64,000 nt of DNA from Maylandia zebra (GCF_041146795.1 NC_135182.1:3930501-3994500); one strand, 5' to 3'; numbered from the stretch's first letter, positions 24,131-36,690 are shown. A program made the numbers and translations. The notes: generated from the sequence alone by a model not told the origin.

Positions 24131-25860
24131 TCACTGAGCTGACTTATTGTACTCCATATAAGGTAGAAAACAATGCAACCTAAAACTGGGATTATTTAAT
24201 TTGTTGAACTTTAACTTAAACCAGATGTTAGATGCCTGTATTCTCACACTGCGCACTGCATTGGCAGCTGAGTTTAGTACCACATTTGAGTATTTCATCC
24301 AAAGTCTCAGGAGATAAAACTCCTTTTACAGAGCAATAGTTTAATGAGAGCACAAGATTCACAGATTGTGACACGTGGATCATCTCCATGTGCCGAAAAG
24401 CGCCGTGTGACGTGAACAATTTCCAAATTAATTCACAGTTTGCTGAGGTGAAAAACGATAACGTGTCAGTTTGCAGCCGATGATCAGATTATGAGCTCAG
24501 CCTCAAGCTGAGCTGAGAGAAAACAAGATCCATGTGAATAAAGGTGCATGTAAACCTGCTAGAGTGAACATGGATATTGTGTGAGAGAGCTGGGAGCTCA
24601 GAGGCTGACTCATTTGCCTCTGATGTATGTCGAGCAGTGGGCAAATTGAAGCTGAGTGTCGACCGTGCTTAATTGTCATCGCCAATTAGTGCATTGTAGG
24701 ACGCCCACAATGGATCAACTGTAGCGAGTAGAACGAAGTCCTTTGTGCTTCTCCAGTGGCCTGCGAGCCAGTCAAGACTCATTTAGTGGACTGAACAACG
24801 ACGGAGCAGAAATGCCAACGAAAATGAAAACAAAAGACAGTTTAAGGAGGAAAAGAGGACGAGGAAAGAAAAAGAGAGGAGGAGGAGGGGGAATGTGGAC
24901 AACGGTCACAGAGGAGGAAGGACCGGGCCTCTGCTCTCCCAACATGAGTGGAGAGTGCATGGCTTTGACACGCACACATACACAGTACCCCCCCTCGACA
25001 TTTATCGAGCCGCTACACAAAAGCTGGCAGGGCCCCAGTGTTCCCAGTGACCTGGTTGTTCAGACGCTCGTTTGGCCACATCGACGCTTTCAGCAGGCCT
25101 CTGATTGTCAGTGTGCTTTTACCAAGGTTAAAGGGTAGATCCACTGTTTTCTACTTAAATCCTTAATGAGATGTTTTTTTGTTGTTGTTTTTTTTATTGA
25201 ACGCCTTCAACAAACCAGTGACAAGCCAGGCAGAAGAGGTTTCATGAGCTGCCAAACTGTTGGGGAATTGGTTTTGAAAGACAATTCCAGCTGATTGCAA
25301 CTTATTCTATAAGGTCTGTTATGTGGATTATTCGCTAGCTTTGCAATTTCCAACTAATTCTAAAGATTTGGGGAAACAACGAGTTGGATAAAATAGCTTA
25401 AAAATTGTGTCTATGAGGTATGAAGTGCAAGCTCCTTGCAGATTTTACAGAACAATAGACTGTCTTTCTTTAAAGATAATAAACCAAATATAAACCAAAT
25501 TAACGGTCGACATATTAAAGATTATGTCAAAAATGCATCTGCGTCTTGTGTAACAGAGACATAACAGCAGTTTGCTTGCTGGCTCGCCATGAATCTGGTG
25601 ATTGTGTTATTTTGTTCTTGTTGCTGTTCATACAAAAACATTGGACTGATTGTTGGTTATATTCATGGACAGGCAGACAGACAATTAATCATTAAATGCA
25701 CAATGGCTACAGTCCTTGGCAAGTGACATTTGTAGACAAGAATTAGCAAAAAAAACAAAACAGATTAGCTATCATAGGTTTTTAGCTTAAAGGCCTTTAC
25801 AAAAAAAATGTCACGAAATTCCATATTTTTCTGATGGAAACTTGTCATATATCTATATCT

Positions 25861-25958
<98 letters not shown>

Positions 25959-26194
25959 GAAAAGCATTGCATTTATGCAACAAAAAACGATAGTTTTCAG
26001 AAAAATCACATTGAGAAAAAAAGTTGACATCAAGCGATGATCAGCTGATCCAGTTGTTGTTAAACAAAAGAAGACGAAGAAAGTGAGAACATGTGTAAAG
26101 GCTTTAACACCTTTTATACTTCCTTGAACACACCTCGCATCCACTAACATTACACATTTCCTGGGACCTGAGGCTCGGTCCCTGCACCAAGTAT
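24131..26194. other. Intergenic stretch without recognisable gene
   Basis: Open frames here, including a Lys/Arg-rich one at 24743-25138, are not supported by splice sites, homology or codon pattern. The only clear item is the AC/AT microsatellite at 25861-25956. Confidence 0.55.
25861..25956. repeat. (AC)n(AT)n compound microsatellite
   Basis: Ten AC units run into about 38 uninterrupted AT units, about 96 bp in all. The AT part is self-complementary and could extrude a cruciform. Confidence 0.97.
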
Positions 26195-26890
26195 AGATCA
26201 TACAGTTGGGAAAATCATCATTTGATCCCCTGCTGAAGTTTGTACACTTAGAAAGAAATGAACCCCCTGTTTTTATGCTTGTTTCATTTTAATGGAGAAC
26301 ATCAACCAAACATCCATAAAGAACTCATTACATAAAAAATATAAATTGATTTACATGTTTGCTTGATTCCCAAGCAAAACATGACTTAGTAGTTGATGGT
26401 GCCATTAATGAGAGTGTTACCGGTGGTGTTCTTGGTGACTGTGGTACCACCACCTTTCTCATGATCATCCTCACCTCATGGGCCAAGATCTTGCATTGAT
26501 GGTCATTTTACATTTCTTCCATTACGATAATCCCACTGACAGTTGTCACTTTCTCATCAAGCTTCTTGCTGATGGTCTCGTAGCTCATGCCAGCCTTGTA
26601 CAGGTCTACGATCTTGTCCCCGACATCCTTTGACAGCTCTCTGATCTTGCCAATGGTGGTGGAGAGATTCTTCAGTGGAAGAAGTTGGCTCTGTGGACAG
26701 GTGTGTTTTATACACAAAAGAATTTTGATCTGGAGTATGTGCAATTGATCAACTGACTGACTGATTGTAATCTGTGTGCCACATGTGCACATAGCCAATC
26801 AAATACTTATTATTAGAGGATTGTTAGAGAATTTCTTTATAAGGGAGCAAACTTTAAGCAGATGATCAAAGAATTGTTTCCCTCACTTTA
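26195..26890 (-). mobile_element. Tc1-like transposon relic, minus orientation
   Basis: The left end TACAGTTGGGAAAATCATCA with TTGATCCCCTGCTGA and the right end GATCAAAGAATTGTTTCCCT are decayed forms of the termini of a common fish Tc1 group. Between them are minus-strand transposase pieces (see 26508-26798) and, at about 26395-26500, a GGTGCCATTAATGAGAGTGT stretch. At about 700 bp it is less than half the length of an intact element, so it is internally deleted. Confidence 0.75.
26508..26798 (-). pseudogene. Tc1 transposase N-terminal helix-turn-helix remnant
   Basis: The minus-strand frame contains [20 protein letters not shown] followed by [20 protein letters not shown], which is the first paired-like helix-turn-helix of Tc1 transposases, the part that binds the element ends. 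Everything downstream, including the DDE catalytic domain, is missing or unreadable. The first half of the frame is not transposase. Confidence 0.8.
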
Positions 26891-27387
26891 GCTGTTCATC
26901 ATACAGATATGTTTTTGGAAAACACTGGTTACTTTGAAAACTGTGGTTAAGGAATACAAAGCCAAGCTAAGCAACATATGAAGTACTGCTTTGGATGCAT
27001 GGCATCGAACAGCAACCTTAGAGATCCTCATTGCAGTCACTTAAATAGACATTAATTTTGTCTTGTGGACAGAAATTCTTCAGCAGGCTGTGGGAAGCAC
27101 TGAGAGTCCTCGCGGGTGAAACAAGTACAGATGTGTGTGTGTTGTGGTTACCTGAACATCTAGTGATGCAGGTCACGTCTCCGTGTGTTCTCCCTTAAAT
27201 CTTAGGCAAACACAACTGGCACAAGTAATCACATGCATATGTTTGTGTGTCTGTGTGTGTGCTTTGGTATACGTGACAGATTGATGCCTTGCCAGCTTTA
27301 CATATGAACTCCTCATTGTTTGCTTTAATCTATCAGTGTGAGCCGAGGAGGGGTAAATCAGAAAGACTCGTCTCAGCTGATATGCTG

Positions 27388-27388
<1 letters not shown>

Positions 27389-27457
<69 letters not shown>
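27389..27457. repeat. (AC)n microsatellite, about 34 units
   Basis: A perfect AC run of about 68 bp. Confidence 0.97.
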
Positions 27458-27461
<4 letters not shown>

Positions 27462-29240
27462 CACACAAACGCACCTTTGGAAACCTTTGTCCCCCAGCCA
27501 GAGCTGTGACCTTTGTACAGTGTGGCTACAGAGAGAGAGCAGCGTTAGGAGATCTGCTATCGAGCACAACTGATTTTTTTTACCACTTCATTTAGATATC
27601 AGTGCGTTCATTGCGAGCATTTCTCAGACCTTAGCTGGCAACCTACACTCCCTTACACACCCACGTGCATGCTGCTCTGATAACCAAGGAAACCTGTCCA
27701 TAACTCCAGGTTTCAAAAAAACTGTCCAGTACTCCACGATCCCAGTTTAGAATTACTATCTTGCTTAAGCAGGCGCACAGAGTTTTCCCCTTTTAAAGTA
27801 GAACTTACATTGTTGCTATCAGCTTCAGTAAAACTGCTCTGCTTTGTTTTAACTTTCAAATATGAGGAACTGATTTTACTTCGCGGCAGAATGAACAAAA
27901 ATTCTTTCAATAGGTTCACTAAAAAATTATTATTATTTTTTATGTTACTATTGTGACCTTGAGGCGATGATGTGGATACACTGCATCATGTGTGAAACTG
28001 ATGGCAATTTAAAAAAGGATATTTAATTTAATAAAGCAAATATAGATTAAATTGTTATTTATATTAAAAGACTGAAAAAGATCCAAACATACTGTAACAA
28101 CTCTGTAACAATATAACAGCTTAAAAAAAAACTTTAATAGTGTTTATTTTTTCTTCCTTCCAAACAGTGTCCTTTATACTTGCACCATTTACATCATTCT
28201 TCATGTGTCTGCTCTGATCAGTGCATCGTGGATGCAAGGTTCATGCAAATCTCCGTCAACATGATTTCTGAGATCTAATCAAGGCCCAGTGCTGCCATGT
28301 GAGGAGACCTGAACATCAGTCGGCGTTGGAGTTTAAACAGGTCAGTGATTCAATTTGGTCTATTTGACAAGAAAAGGCTTCTAATTTCATTAACTCCAAA
28401 TAAAGCAGACTTTGTTTAACTCACACGGCAGAGGACACCTCCACTCTCCTAACCTTCTTTAGCTTTGTATGGAGGCAATTAAAGCATCCATCCCTAGATA
28501 CACCTTGAAAACTGTCTCATACACTGATTTTTGTTCTTTGATTAATGGAAAGAAATGAAGAAATACTGAAACACACTGCTACACTAAACACTGTTGCCGG
28601 GTATTGTAAGCTGTGCAGACTGAAAAGTCCTTTTAGGGTAAATTTCACCTTAGTATGGCGGCAGGGAGGAAGGTAAATATGGGTCCATTGTAACATGGTA
28701 AAATAAATGAATAATAATAATGATCAGTAAATTCTTGTTGTTCTTGTTTCGGTGCATCATTTACAGTTAATGGCATGTTCAGCATAAGTAGACCAAGCAA
28801 GGAGTGAACAACAGGCCGTAAACAAAAGACCTGTTATTACACCTGAACAACAAAAAATAATTATATGTAACAAAGGACAAGACAAAAAATGAAAATAAAA
28901 AAATGACATGCTCAACTCCAAACAATAACAGTTAAATGTGTAAACAGTTTAATGGATGCTAAACCATCAAAAAGCCAAACTATTAATGAGAATTTCATCA
29001 TTTATTGACTATAACCTGGTGTCTGTTTTGTTTTTCTTATTGCCATATGATATTAAATACATTATATGTGTAACTGTGAGTTCTGATAAATGGAAACAGA
29101 ATGACTAAACAGAAGTGACTGACAGCAACAATAAATATAAAGTTTACTTATATTTATTAAAAACATATCAAGAATTACAGTTTTGTCAGGAAAAAACAAG
29201 CAATGAATGACAACAAAGTCAACAAAACGGAGGAGCATTC

Positions 29241-29256
29241 AATAATAATAATAATA

Positions 29257-29296
<40 letters not shown>
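29241..29296. repeat. (AAT)n microsatellite
   Basis: About 18 AAT units with one AGT interruption near 29259. Confidence 0.95.
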
Positions 29297-29297
<1 letters not shown>

Positions 29298-30000
29298 GCA
29301 TGAACCTCGTGGATTATAATGCACGTGTCTGCTTCACTGAAAATGAATGGAGAAGTCCGTTTAGTGCGTGTGTGTGTGTGGTCCTGTGGTGGAGGTGTGA
29401 GTGGGTGGAGAGACCTTATCCATCATCTGATACCTTCAAGCTCTCCCGGTAAAGTCCAGTCCCTAATGCAGGAAGTCATAAATATGACTCACTGATGCGT
29501 TCATGTGCTGCTCGATACTGGGGACAATCCCAAACATGCGCTCTAACCGCACAGGCGCTTTGTTGAGCTGCGCTACAAAAGGAAACACAAATAAAGGAGT
29601 TCACATTTTACTAATAAATAAATACGTAAATAAAGCCAACGTGTGCGTTTTCTTTATATAAAGAACGTTTTCATTTGTAAAAGAAAAACTGAGTGCTTTT
29701 AGGGTTTTACTAGAGACCAAACAAAGCACTGAAATACAGGTTTTTGCCTCATTATAAAAACCTGGCCAAGAAGAACGTTTTTTAACTGCATAATAATAGA
29801 CAGGCGACAAAAATACCCTTAAAAATAGTCCATTCAATATCGAGAATCAGTGTGTAGCAGCTACTTCACAAAAATTGTAACCTTGTAACCTAATTTTATT
29901 TTTCTTCTTTCATTTTGTATTTGTTTTTATTAAATGGAGTACTTTATACACATAAAAATGTCTAAAAATTGAAAACACATTTCTGTAATAAAAATCGGAC

Positions 30001-30856
30001 ACCGTACTGACTTTGCTTGGCAGAAATACCCGATTTTGTTTCATTTCAAGTAAGAAGAAACTCGAAAGGTGTGTTCAAGGAGAAATTGTGACATTTCCGA
30101 CAGCCTTGAATGCAGCAGACCCTCGGCGCGGTGAGGAGGTGCTGCAGTTTCAAACGGACTTTATTCCGTCCTCGGGCTCAGTGCGCGAGGCTGACACGCG
30201 CTGCTGCACTAATAAGTTTTTACCCTGAAGAACATTTGCGGATTATTCTCGTGTTTTATTTCGTTTTCCCTCCTAGAGAAGTGCAACAGGTGCGGCAGAG
30301 GGGACACTTTTAAAAGTTTGAAAATAATGCTGCTGACGGAATAAACCAGCCCGAGAGGACACGACAAGTGGATTTTACGCACCGAGCTTCGTGCGCTGGA
30401 GACAGCCACACGTTTGTCGTACACCGGAGAACCGCTCTTTGCTCTGTGTTTGTTCACGTTGTCACGGACATTTTCTACTTCATGATGCCACTTTTTCTGG
30501 CGTCTGTGAATTATCGGAAGGAAACGGTGTAAAAACAAAAACAAAAAAACAACAACGACAACAACAACAAAATGTTAAATTTAGTGGAACGTGACAGCCG
30601 GAGATGAACTTTCTCCGTAATGATTGCAGGAGCTCTGGTGAATGATTGACAGCTGCTCGCAGGATCAACTGGATTTACCGTCAGACTTCAGCTTATGCTT
30701 TAACCATTAAGAGGCTGTTTATGTCCAGATTTATTCACCAGAAGAAGAAAGTTCTCAGTCAGGTTTCTGAGATGACCATGCAGTAAAAGGACTCTTGTAT
30801 TAGATTTCTTCGTTAAATGACTCCAAATGAATCGTTGTGAATTTTAATATTTATTT
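30001..30856 (+). promoter_or_regulatory. fzd5: fzd5 promoter and 5' UTR region
   Basis: The sequence becomes richer in CpG from about 30100 (GACCCTCGGCGCGGTGAGGA and similar), unlike the flanking AT-rich DNA, as expected of a vertebrate promoter and leader. No clear TATA box is seen, and the transcription start cannot be placed. Several upstream ATGs with short frames lie between 30480 and 30780. There is an A/C-rich (ACAACAACA) run at 30537-30570. Confidence 0.4.
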
Positions 30857-32581
30857 ATGGCATCTACAGTGAGACACATGCCGTGGCCCCTCATAATGCT
30901 GCTGCTGCTGCTCCTCCACTCCCCTGGCTTCACATTAGGTGCTTCTAAGGATCTGGTGTGTGAGCCTATAACTGTGCCCATGTGTCGGGGCATTGGTTAC
31001 AACCTGACCCACATGCCCAATCAGTTTAACCACGACACCCAGGAAGAGGTGGGCCTGGAGGTCCACCAGTTCTGGCCCCTGGTCCGGATCCGCTGCTCCC
31101 CGGACTTACTCTTCTTCCTGTGCAGCATGTACACACCAATCTGCCTGCCAGACTACCGCAAGCCGCTCCCACCCTGCCGCTCGGTGTGTGAACGAGCCAA
31201 ACGGGGCTGCTCGCCTCTCATGAGTCAGTATGGCTTTGAGTGGCCCGAGAGGATGAGCTGTGAGCAGCTGCCACAGCTAGGGGATGAGACCCTGTGCATG
31301 GACCAGAACAGCAGCGAGACCACCACCCTGGCTCCCCCGTTCCCCAAGCCCACCCCTAAGGGCAGGACTAGACCGCCGAGCCCCCCGCAGTGCGACAGGG
31401 AGTGCCGCTGCAGAGAGCCGCTGATCCCCATCATGAGGGAGTCTCACAGCCTGTATGGCCGGGTCCAGACTGGCCCACAGCTCAACTGCGCCCAGCCCTG
31501 CCACCTGCCTTTCTTCTCGCCAGATGAGCACGCCTTTACTAGCTTCTGGGTGGGACTGTGGTCGGTGCTGTGCTTCATCTCCACCTTGACAACCGTTGCC
31601 ACCTTTCTCATTGACATGGAACGCTTCAAGTACCCAGAGAGGCCCATCATCTTCCTGGCTGCCTGCTACCTCTTTGTCTCCTTGGGTTACATCATCCGGC
31701 TGGTGGCAGGTCACGAGCGAGTGGCGTGTGGCGCCAGCGGCGACCACCTGCACATCCTCTATGACACCAACGGCCCCGCTCTCTGCACCCTCGTCTTCTT
31801 GCTGGTGTACTTCTTCGGCATGGCCAGCTCCATCTGGTGGGTGGTGCTGTCCTTCACCTGGTTTCTGGCCGCAGGGATGAAGTGGGGCAGCGAGGCCATC
31901 GCGGGATACTCACAGTATTTCCACCTCGCCGCTTGGCTCATCCCCAGCGTCAAGACCATCGTGGTGCTGGCTCTCAGCTCTGTGGACGGGGACCCTGTGG
32001 CTGGAATCTGCTATGTGGGGAACCAGAGTCTGGAGAATCTGAGGGGATTTGTGCTCGCACCTCTTGTGGTTTACCTCTTCACCGGATCGCTTTTCTTACT
32101 CGCCGGCTTTGTTTCTCTGTTCCGCATCAGGAGCATCATCAAGCAAGGTGGCACCAAGACGGACAAACTGGAGCGGCTGATGATTCGCATCGGGCTCTTT
32201 ACGGTGCTGTACACTGTCCCCGCCACTATTGTGGTGGCCTGCCTGGTGTATGAGCAGCACTACCGGCCTGGCTGGGAGCGAGCTTTGGCCTGCCTCTGCC
32301 CGTCCGAACGCCAGCGCTTGGGACTAGGCCCGGACTACGCCGTCTTCATGCTCAAATATTTCATGTGCTTAGTGGTGGGCATCACCTCAGGAGTCTGGAT
32401 TTGGTCGGGAAAAACTTTAGAGTCCTGGAGGAGGTTTGTGGCTCGATGCTGTCCCTGTTGGCCACAGAAAGCCACCGCTCCACCCTCCATGTACAGTGAG
32501 GCCAGTACTGCTTTAACTGGACATACTGGAACTGGGCTGACATCAGGGATCTACCATAAAGCTGTTCCGCCTCATATATGA
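30857..32581 (+). CDS. fzd5: Frizzled-5 Wnt receptor, intronless
   Basis: A single uninterrupted exon encodes 574 aa, close to the 585 aa of human FZD5. A signal peptide with an L-rich core covers residues 1-29. The cysteine-rich Wnt-binding domain follows with all ten cysteines (35, 43, 80, 89, 96, 107, 111, 118, 135, 147) and N-glycosylation sites at N49 and N151. A Pro/Thr-rich linker and a second Cys group (179-215) precede seven membrane helices between about 228 and 516. The cytoplasmic KTLESW at 519-524 is the Dishevelled-binding KTxxxW motif. The protein acts at the cell surface as a Wnt receptor with LRP5/6. FZD8 is the nearest alternative, but the EASTALTGHTG tail and the neighbours fit FZD5. 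The start at 30857 has a weak context (T at -3); Met8 is an alternative that would shorten the signal peptide. Confidence 0.96.
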   Translation: MASTVRHMPWPLIMLLLLLLHSPGFTLGASKDLVCEPITVPMCRGIGYNLTHMPNQFNHDTQEEVGLEVHQFWPLVRIRCSPDLLFFLCSMYTPICLPDYRKPLPPCRSVCERAKRGCSPLMSQYGFEWPERMSCEQLPQLGDETLCMDQNSSETTTLAPPFPKPTPKGRTRPPSPPQCDRECRCREPLIPIMRESHSLYGRVQTGPQLNCAQPCHLPFFSPDEHAFTSFWVGLWSVLCFISTLTTVATFLIDMERFKYPERPIIFLAACYLFVSLGYIIRLVAGHERVACGASGDHLHILYDTNGPALCTLVFLLVYFFGMASSIWWVVLSFTWFLAAGMKWGSEAIAGYSQYFHLAAWLIPSVKTIVVLALSSVDGDPVAGICYVGNQSLENLRGFVLAPLVVYLFTGSLFLLAGFVSLFRIRSIIKQGGTKTDKLERLMIRIGLFTVLYTVPATIVVACLVYEQHYRPGWERALACLCPSERQRLGLGPDYAVFMLKYFMCLVVGITSGVWIWSGKTLESWRRFVARCCPCWPQKATAPPSMYSEASTALTGHTGTGLTSGIYHKAVPPHI

Positions 32582-34315
32582 GCTTTTAAGAGGACTCGTG
32601 TACAGCCACATCTCCCAGTATCCAAACACAGACTGGGATTGTGGACATATATCAGAACTGTGAGCTAGAACTGCTTTCCTTGGACGTAGAGCTCAAACCT
32701 TTGACTGAACTTGACTGTCACTGAGGAACTAACCTTTGAGTTAAATGGATCCATAATGGAGTCCCACATGCTTCTCCTCATCCTGAGCACTGACAGAGAG
32801 AGAGAAAAAAACACATATTTATTTATGTATATATTGTACAAATATTTGGTGTTTAAAAAAAAAAAGATAACATGCCATATATTTAGTTTCTAACCAGCTG
32901 ATGCCACTGCCACAATCGTAAGTGTAAGACGCCAGAAAAACAAAGCAGATTTGAGCTGTATACACTCGTGTATAAATGTGCTGTAGTGTGTCAGTGTCTG
33001 AGTGAATTGTTTTGTATGGTTACAAACTGAAGGTGGGAAAAGGTCCTTATGTTGCTTTTTCCCAAAACCAGAGATGAAATTCTTTGAAAGTCTTTTTCTC
33101 ATTTTAACTGTCTCGTTAAATCACTAAAGTTTCTGTGGGGGGGAATCTAGTTTTGTTCATGTATTGTGAACCAATGCACAATGTTTATGTTAAAGATACA
33201 GGATGAAACTTCAGCCCCATCTGCTGGTTCAAAGGGGACCTGCTCACCCCCCACATCACCCCCAACAGATGAACATTAGACCACAGACCCATCTGAATTT
33301 TGTTCGTAGCTGTTGAAAAACATTAATAGCATAAATGACCAATTAATGATTATTCTGTGGTGCCCTGACCTCAGCTCAGTGACCTCTAGAGGTCCTTGGA
33401 CCTCACTTTGAGAACCACAAAGTGATTTTTATAGCAGTATTTTGCCAGAACAAACAGATGTTAGGGTTAGACTCTGTACAGTAAAGGTCACCTTAGACTC
33501 TGGAAAACTGAACTAGCCACGTTTAACAAATAACCAAGACATAGTTTAATCCATAGTTTAAATCTATAGAAGTACAAAGTAACAATTTAAATTTTCCCAG
33601 GTTGTTATTTATCTTGTTCTGTTTGGGATTTGGACTGCTGGATGAAGAAAACAAGCACTTTGAAAAATCTTCTTTTTGAACAATGTCACAATTTAAAAGC
33701 TCTTTTGCTTAATAGTTAATTAACTGAGGAACTTAGAATGTACCTGTATTTTGAGTTTTTCTCATGTAAGTAAGAACCAAACCCTCCTATGTTGAATGGA
33801 TCTGTGGTCTAATGTAAGTTATCTGTTTGACAACTTGATAAAAACTGACTTTCAGAAGTCACACTCACTGCACGGTGTACAGTTTACCCAGAAAAGTGTG
33901 CGTGTGTGGAGGGTGGGGATGGGAAAGAGAGACAGAGAGTGCTAAAGACAACAAAATGAATGACGGTGGACGAGTACAACATGAAATCCGTCTCAGTGCA
34001 GAGTGCTGCAGCGCTAATGCAGAACTGACTGGACCTGTGACGTTCTGTAATATTTCCATTCATTGTTGATGGTCATTTGTGTTGTTTAGATTACCGTGTG
34101 TCCCACATGCTAGATAGCTCTAATTTATTAGTCTGATGTGTGTGAAGGAAATGATTGTATGAGTGATGATGAATGCCAAAAAAAAGAAGTGCTCCTAAAA
34201 CTGATGTGTAGATTAAAGAGTACATGTTGGGGTTTTTTCAGTTTTTACATTGACAGACCTCCTCAAAGGACGTTGATAAAATACTGTAGATTTTGATTCA
34301 TGTTGTGGAATTAAA
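32582..34315 (+). other. fzd5: Probable fzd5 3' UTR with ATTAAA signal
   Basis: No coding signal follows. An ATTAAA at 34310-34315, followed by GTGTTGGATCTTGAACGTTGTG, is the best candidate polyadenylation site; an earlier site is possible. AT-rich patches such as TTTATTTATG near 32818 could act in mRNA stability. The extent is inferred. Confidence 0.4.
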
Positions 34316-35094
34316 AGTGTTGGATCTTGAACGTTGTGCACTGCTTTTTGACTGTGTATGAAGCCCTAAAACATTAACTGACTGCTGAAGAGTGCGCACG
34401 AGAGCGCAAAGTTCAACTAGGAAGAAATTAGTTGTTCAGTAACCTGATTTGGAAGTTCTTGCATTCACTAATAATGGCAGTATAGTGGATGTGTAACCAT
34501 TTGCTGCCCTGTTTATGACAAATTTGTGGAAATACACAACTATTCTACGAAGTCTCACCTACTTCTTGCAAGAGGGTTTCCTTGAATAGATTGCTGATCT
34601 CTTGGAATGTGTTGTCACATTGTAGCACCACCCTACATCGTTAAACGTCACAACAAGACACCTATTCATTCTTCATTCATTCCTTCAGCCAGACATATGT
34701 AAATATCAGATGTATGTGAGTAATTGTTACTGATAGCAAGCTGAAAATGCAGCACTTGACCTGAGGGACATTAGAATTTAACAGAAAAATAATGAAGTCC
34801 AATGTGTTGGAAGTAAACCATGTGTGGTTTGATGTGGCTTAGATACAGTGTTACAACAGTATTCAACGTATAATCAGGTACTTTTTGGGGGGTGAAAATA
34901 ACTTTAGAGACAATACAGTTGACGGGAATGTCTGTCTTTAAATAATCCAGGAAGCTGTCAGCTGACTAAAAGCAAGATACTTGCTATTGTATAAATAAAT
35001 CCACTATTGTATGAATTCTATCTGTTCACTTTCAATATGCACACAGTCCTGTTACACACACTGAAAGCATTTAGGCATGTAGACATGGTCAAGA
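34316..35094. other. Intergenic stretch, nothing recognised
   Basis: Between the fzd5 and ccnyl1 3' ends I see no gene, RNA or named repeat before the Tc1 relic begins. Confidence 0.5.
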
Positions 35095-35810
35095 CCACCT
35101 ACAGTTTAAAGCAACAGTAACTTCCATAACTGCTCATTACAGCCAAGGTGTGCAGAAGAGCAGCTTTCAACCTTGTAGGAGATGGGCTACACTGGCAGAA
35201 GACCACACCAGGTATCACTGCTGTCAGCTAAGAACAGGAAACTGAGGTTATGATTTATATGGATTACCAAAATTGGACAATTGCAAAATTAGGATAGTAG
35301 GGTCAGAACATAAACATGAAAGCATGGATCAGTCCTGCCTTGTATAAGAGGTTCAGGCTGCTGGTGGTGTAATAGTGTGAGAAATGTATTTTCTTGGCAC
35401 ACTTTGGGTCCTTTACTGTCAACTGAGCATTGTTTAAATGCTGCAGCCTATCTGAGTATTGCTGATGAGCAAATCCATCTTATCCCACACCACATCACAA
35501 AAATCAAATCTCAGAACTGGTTTGTTGAACATCACATCACGGTAATCAAATGGCCTCCACAGTCACTGGATGTCAGTCCAACAGAGCACCTTTGGGATGC
35601 GGTGGTACAGGAGATTCACATCATGGATGTTCAGCTGACATCTACAGCAACCCTGTGATGCTGTCATGTCAACATGGACCAAAATTTCTGAAGAATGTTT
35701 CCAGCACCTTGTTGAATCTTTGCTATGTGGAATTCAGACAGTTCTAAAGACAAAAGGGTCCAACCTGGTAGTAGTACTTTAGTGTCAAGTGAGTGTATAT
35801 TGTTATGCCA
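35095..35810 (+). pseudogene. Tc1-type transposase relic, about two thirds of the gene
   Basis: The plus strand follows the fish Tc1 transposase in order: a CAGCTAAGAACAGGAAACTG block, AAATTGGACAATT, a CATGGATCAGTCCTGCCTTG block, CATCACGGTAATCAAATGGC, and then WPPQSLDVSPTEHLWDAVVQ, which holds a catalytic-region acidic residue. The end carries AATGTTTCCAGCACCTTGTT. Frameshifts and stops make it inactive. It is the most complete of the three copies of this family. Confidence 0.85.
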
Positions 35811-36167
35811 CTGAAAGCAACAAAGGATAGATTCAAAAGATGCATTTAACAAACTTTTGCCTATACTTGCAGTACAGTTAACAGAAATTTGCAGAAAACA
35901 AGTGCTTTCATATGATCTTTAGATATTTATGCAATCAGAATGATTTATCTAACTCAACTAAGAAAAACTTGTTTCAATTTCACCACTGACAAAAAGAGCC
36001 TCATATATATGTTTACAATTTGAACTGCTTCCTTAAAAAAAAAAAGTAGATAAACTGCTTAAACTGGTTTACAATTCAACCATGTAGCCACACCTGTTTC
36101 TCAGTGTACTCCTAGTGCGAAGTATCAGCTCTACTTTGGACTGCTTGCGTTCTGTGTAACAGTTAGA

Positions 36168-36690
36168 ATCAAATCAAAATGTATTTATATAGCACATATT
36201 AAAAACAACAAAGTTGACCATAGTGCTTCACAGTCAGTGAAAGCATGAGACAATTAAAACAATAAGAAAACAGGGCAGGAAACCATAGGTGACAGCAGAA
36301 CAAGCCAGATAACAGCCAACTAGTTAGAATCAAAAACCAAAGTACAAAGATATGTTTTAAGACATGATTTAAAAGACTGGATAGACTCAGCAGTACGAAT
36401 ATGAACAGGGAGGTTATTCCAGAGTCTGGGTGCTACCGTTGCAAAGGCTCGGTCACACCTAGGTTGTGCTAGGAGCATCTGATTGGATGATCTTAAGTGC
36501 TCTATTGGGATTGTACAAATGGAGGAGTTCGGAAAGATAGCTGGGCGCCAAATTATTTATAATTTTAAAAGTGAACAAAAGAATTTTAAAATCTACATAT
36601 TTAACAGGGAGCCAATGTAAGTTGGCTAAAATTGGAGTGATGTGTTCATAGCTTCTAGTACCTGTTAAGAGACGTGCAGCTGCATGTCTG
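36168..36690 (-). mobile_element. LINE 3' region (teleost family B), minus orientation
   Basis: It begins with AATCAAATCAAAATGTATTT and ATATAGCACAT, the reversed tail of a fish LINE. Further blocks are GGAGGTTATTCCAGAGTCTG and ACAGGGAGCCAATGTAAGTT, ending with a GACGTGCAGCTGCATG block. A 13-bp direct repeat, AGTTAGAATCAAA, occurs at 36161-36173 and 36322-36334, so part of it may be a separate insertion. No ORF. Confidence 0.7.

Larger units (their letters stand above)
26891..30000. other. Intergenic stretch upstream of fzd5
   Basis: It holds two microsatellites (27389-27457 and 29241-29296), listed separately, and otherwise AT-rich sequence without coding signal. Regulatory elements for fzd5 could lie here, but none can be recognised from sequence alone. 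Confidence 0.5.

Noticed and set aside
24743..25138. 131-codon Lys/Arg-rich open frame
   Set aside because: Low-complexity AAGAGGA-type sequence, no homologue recalled, no splice or promoter context.
31277..31880. Minus-strand and shifted-frame open frames across fzd5
   Set aside because: Shadow frames of a conserved GC-rich coding exon; the + strand frame encodes the full receptor.
33345..33425. Possible hAT MITE end (CTTTGAGAACCAC)
   Set aside because: Only one end is visible with no partner inverted repeat or target duplication nearby, so no element was called.
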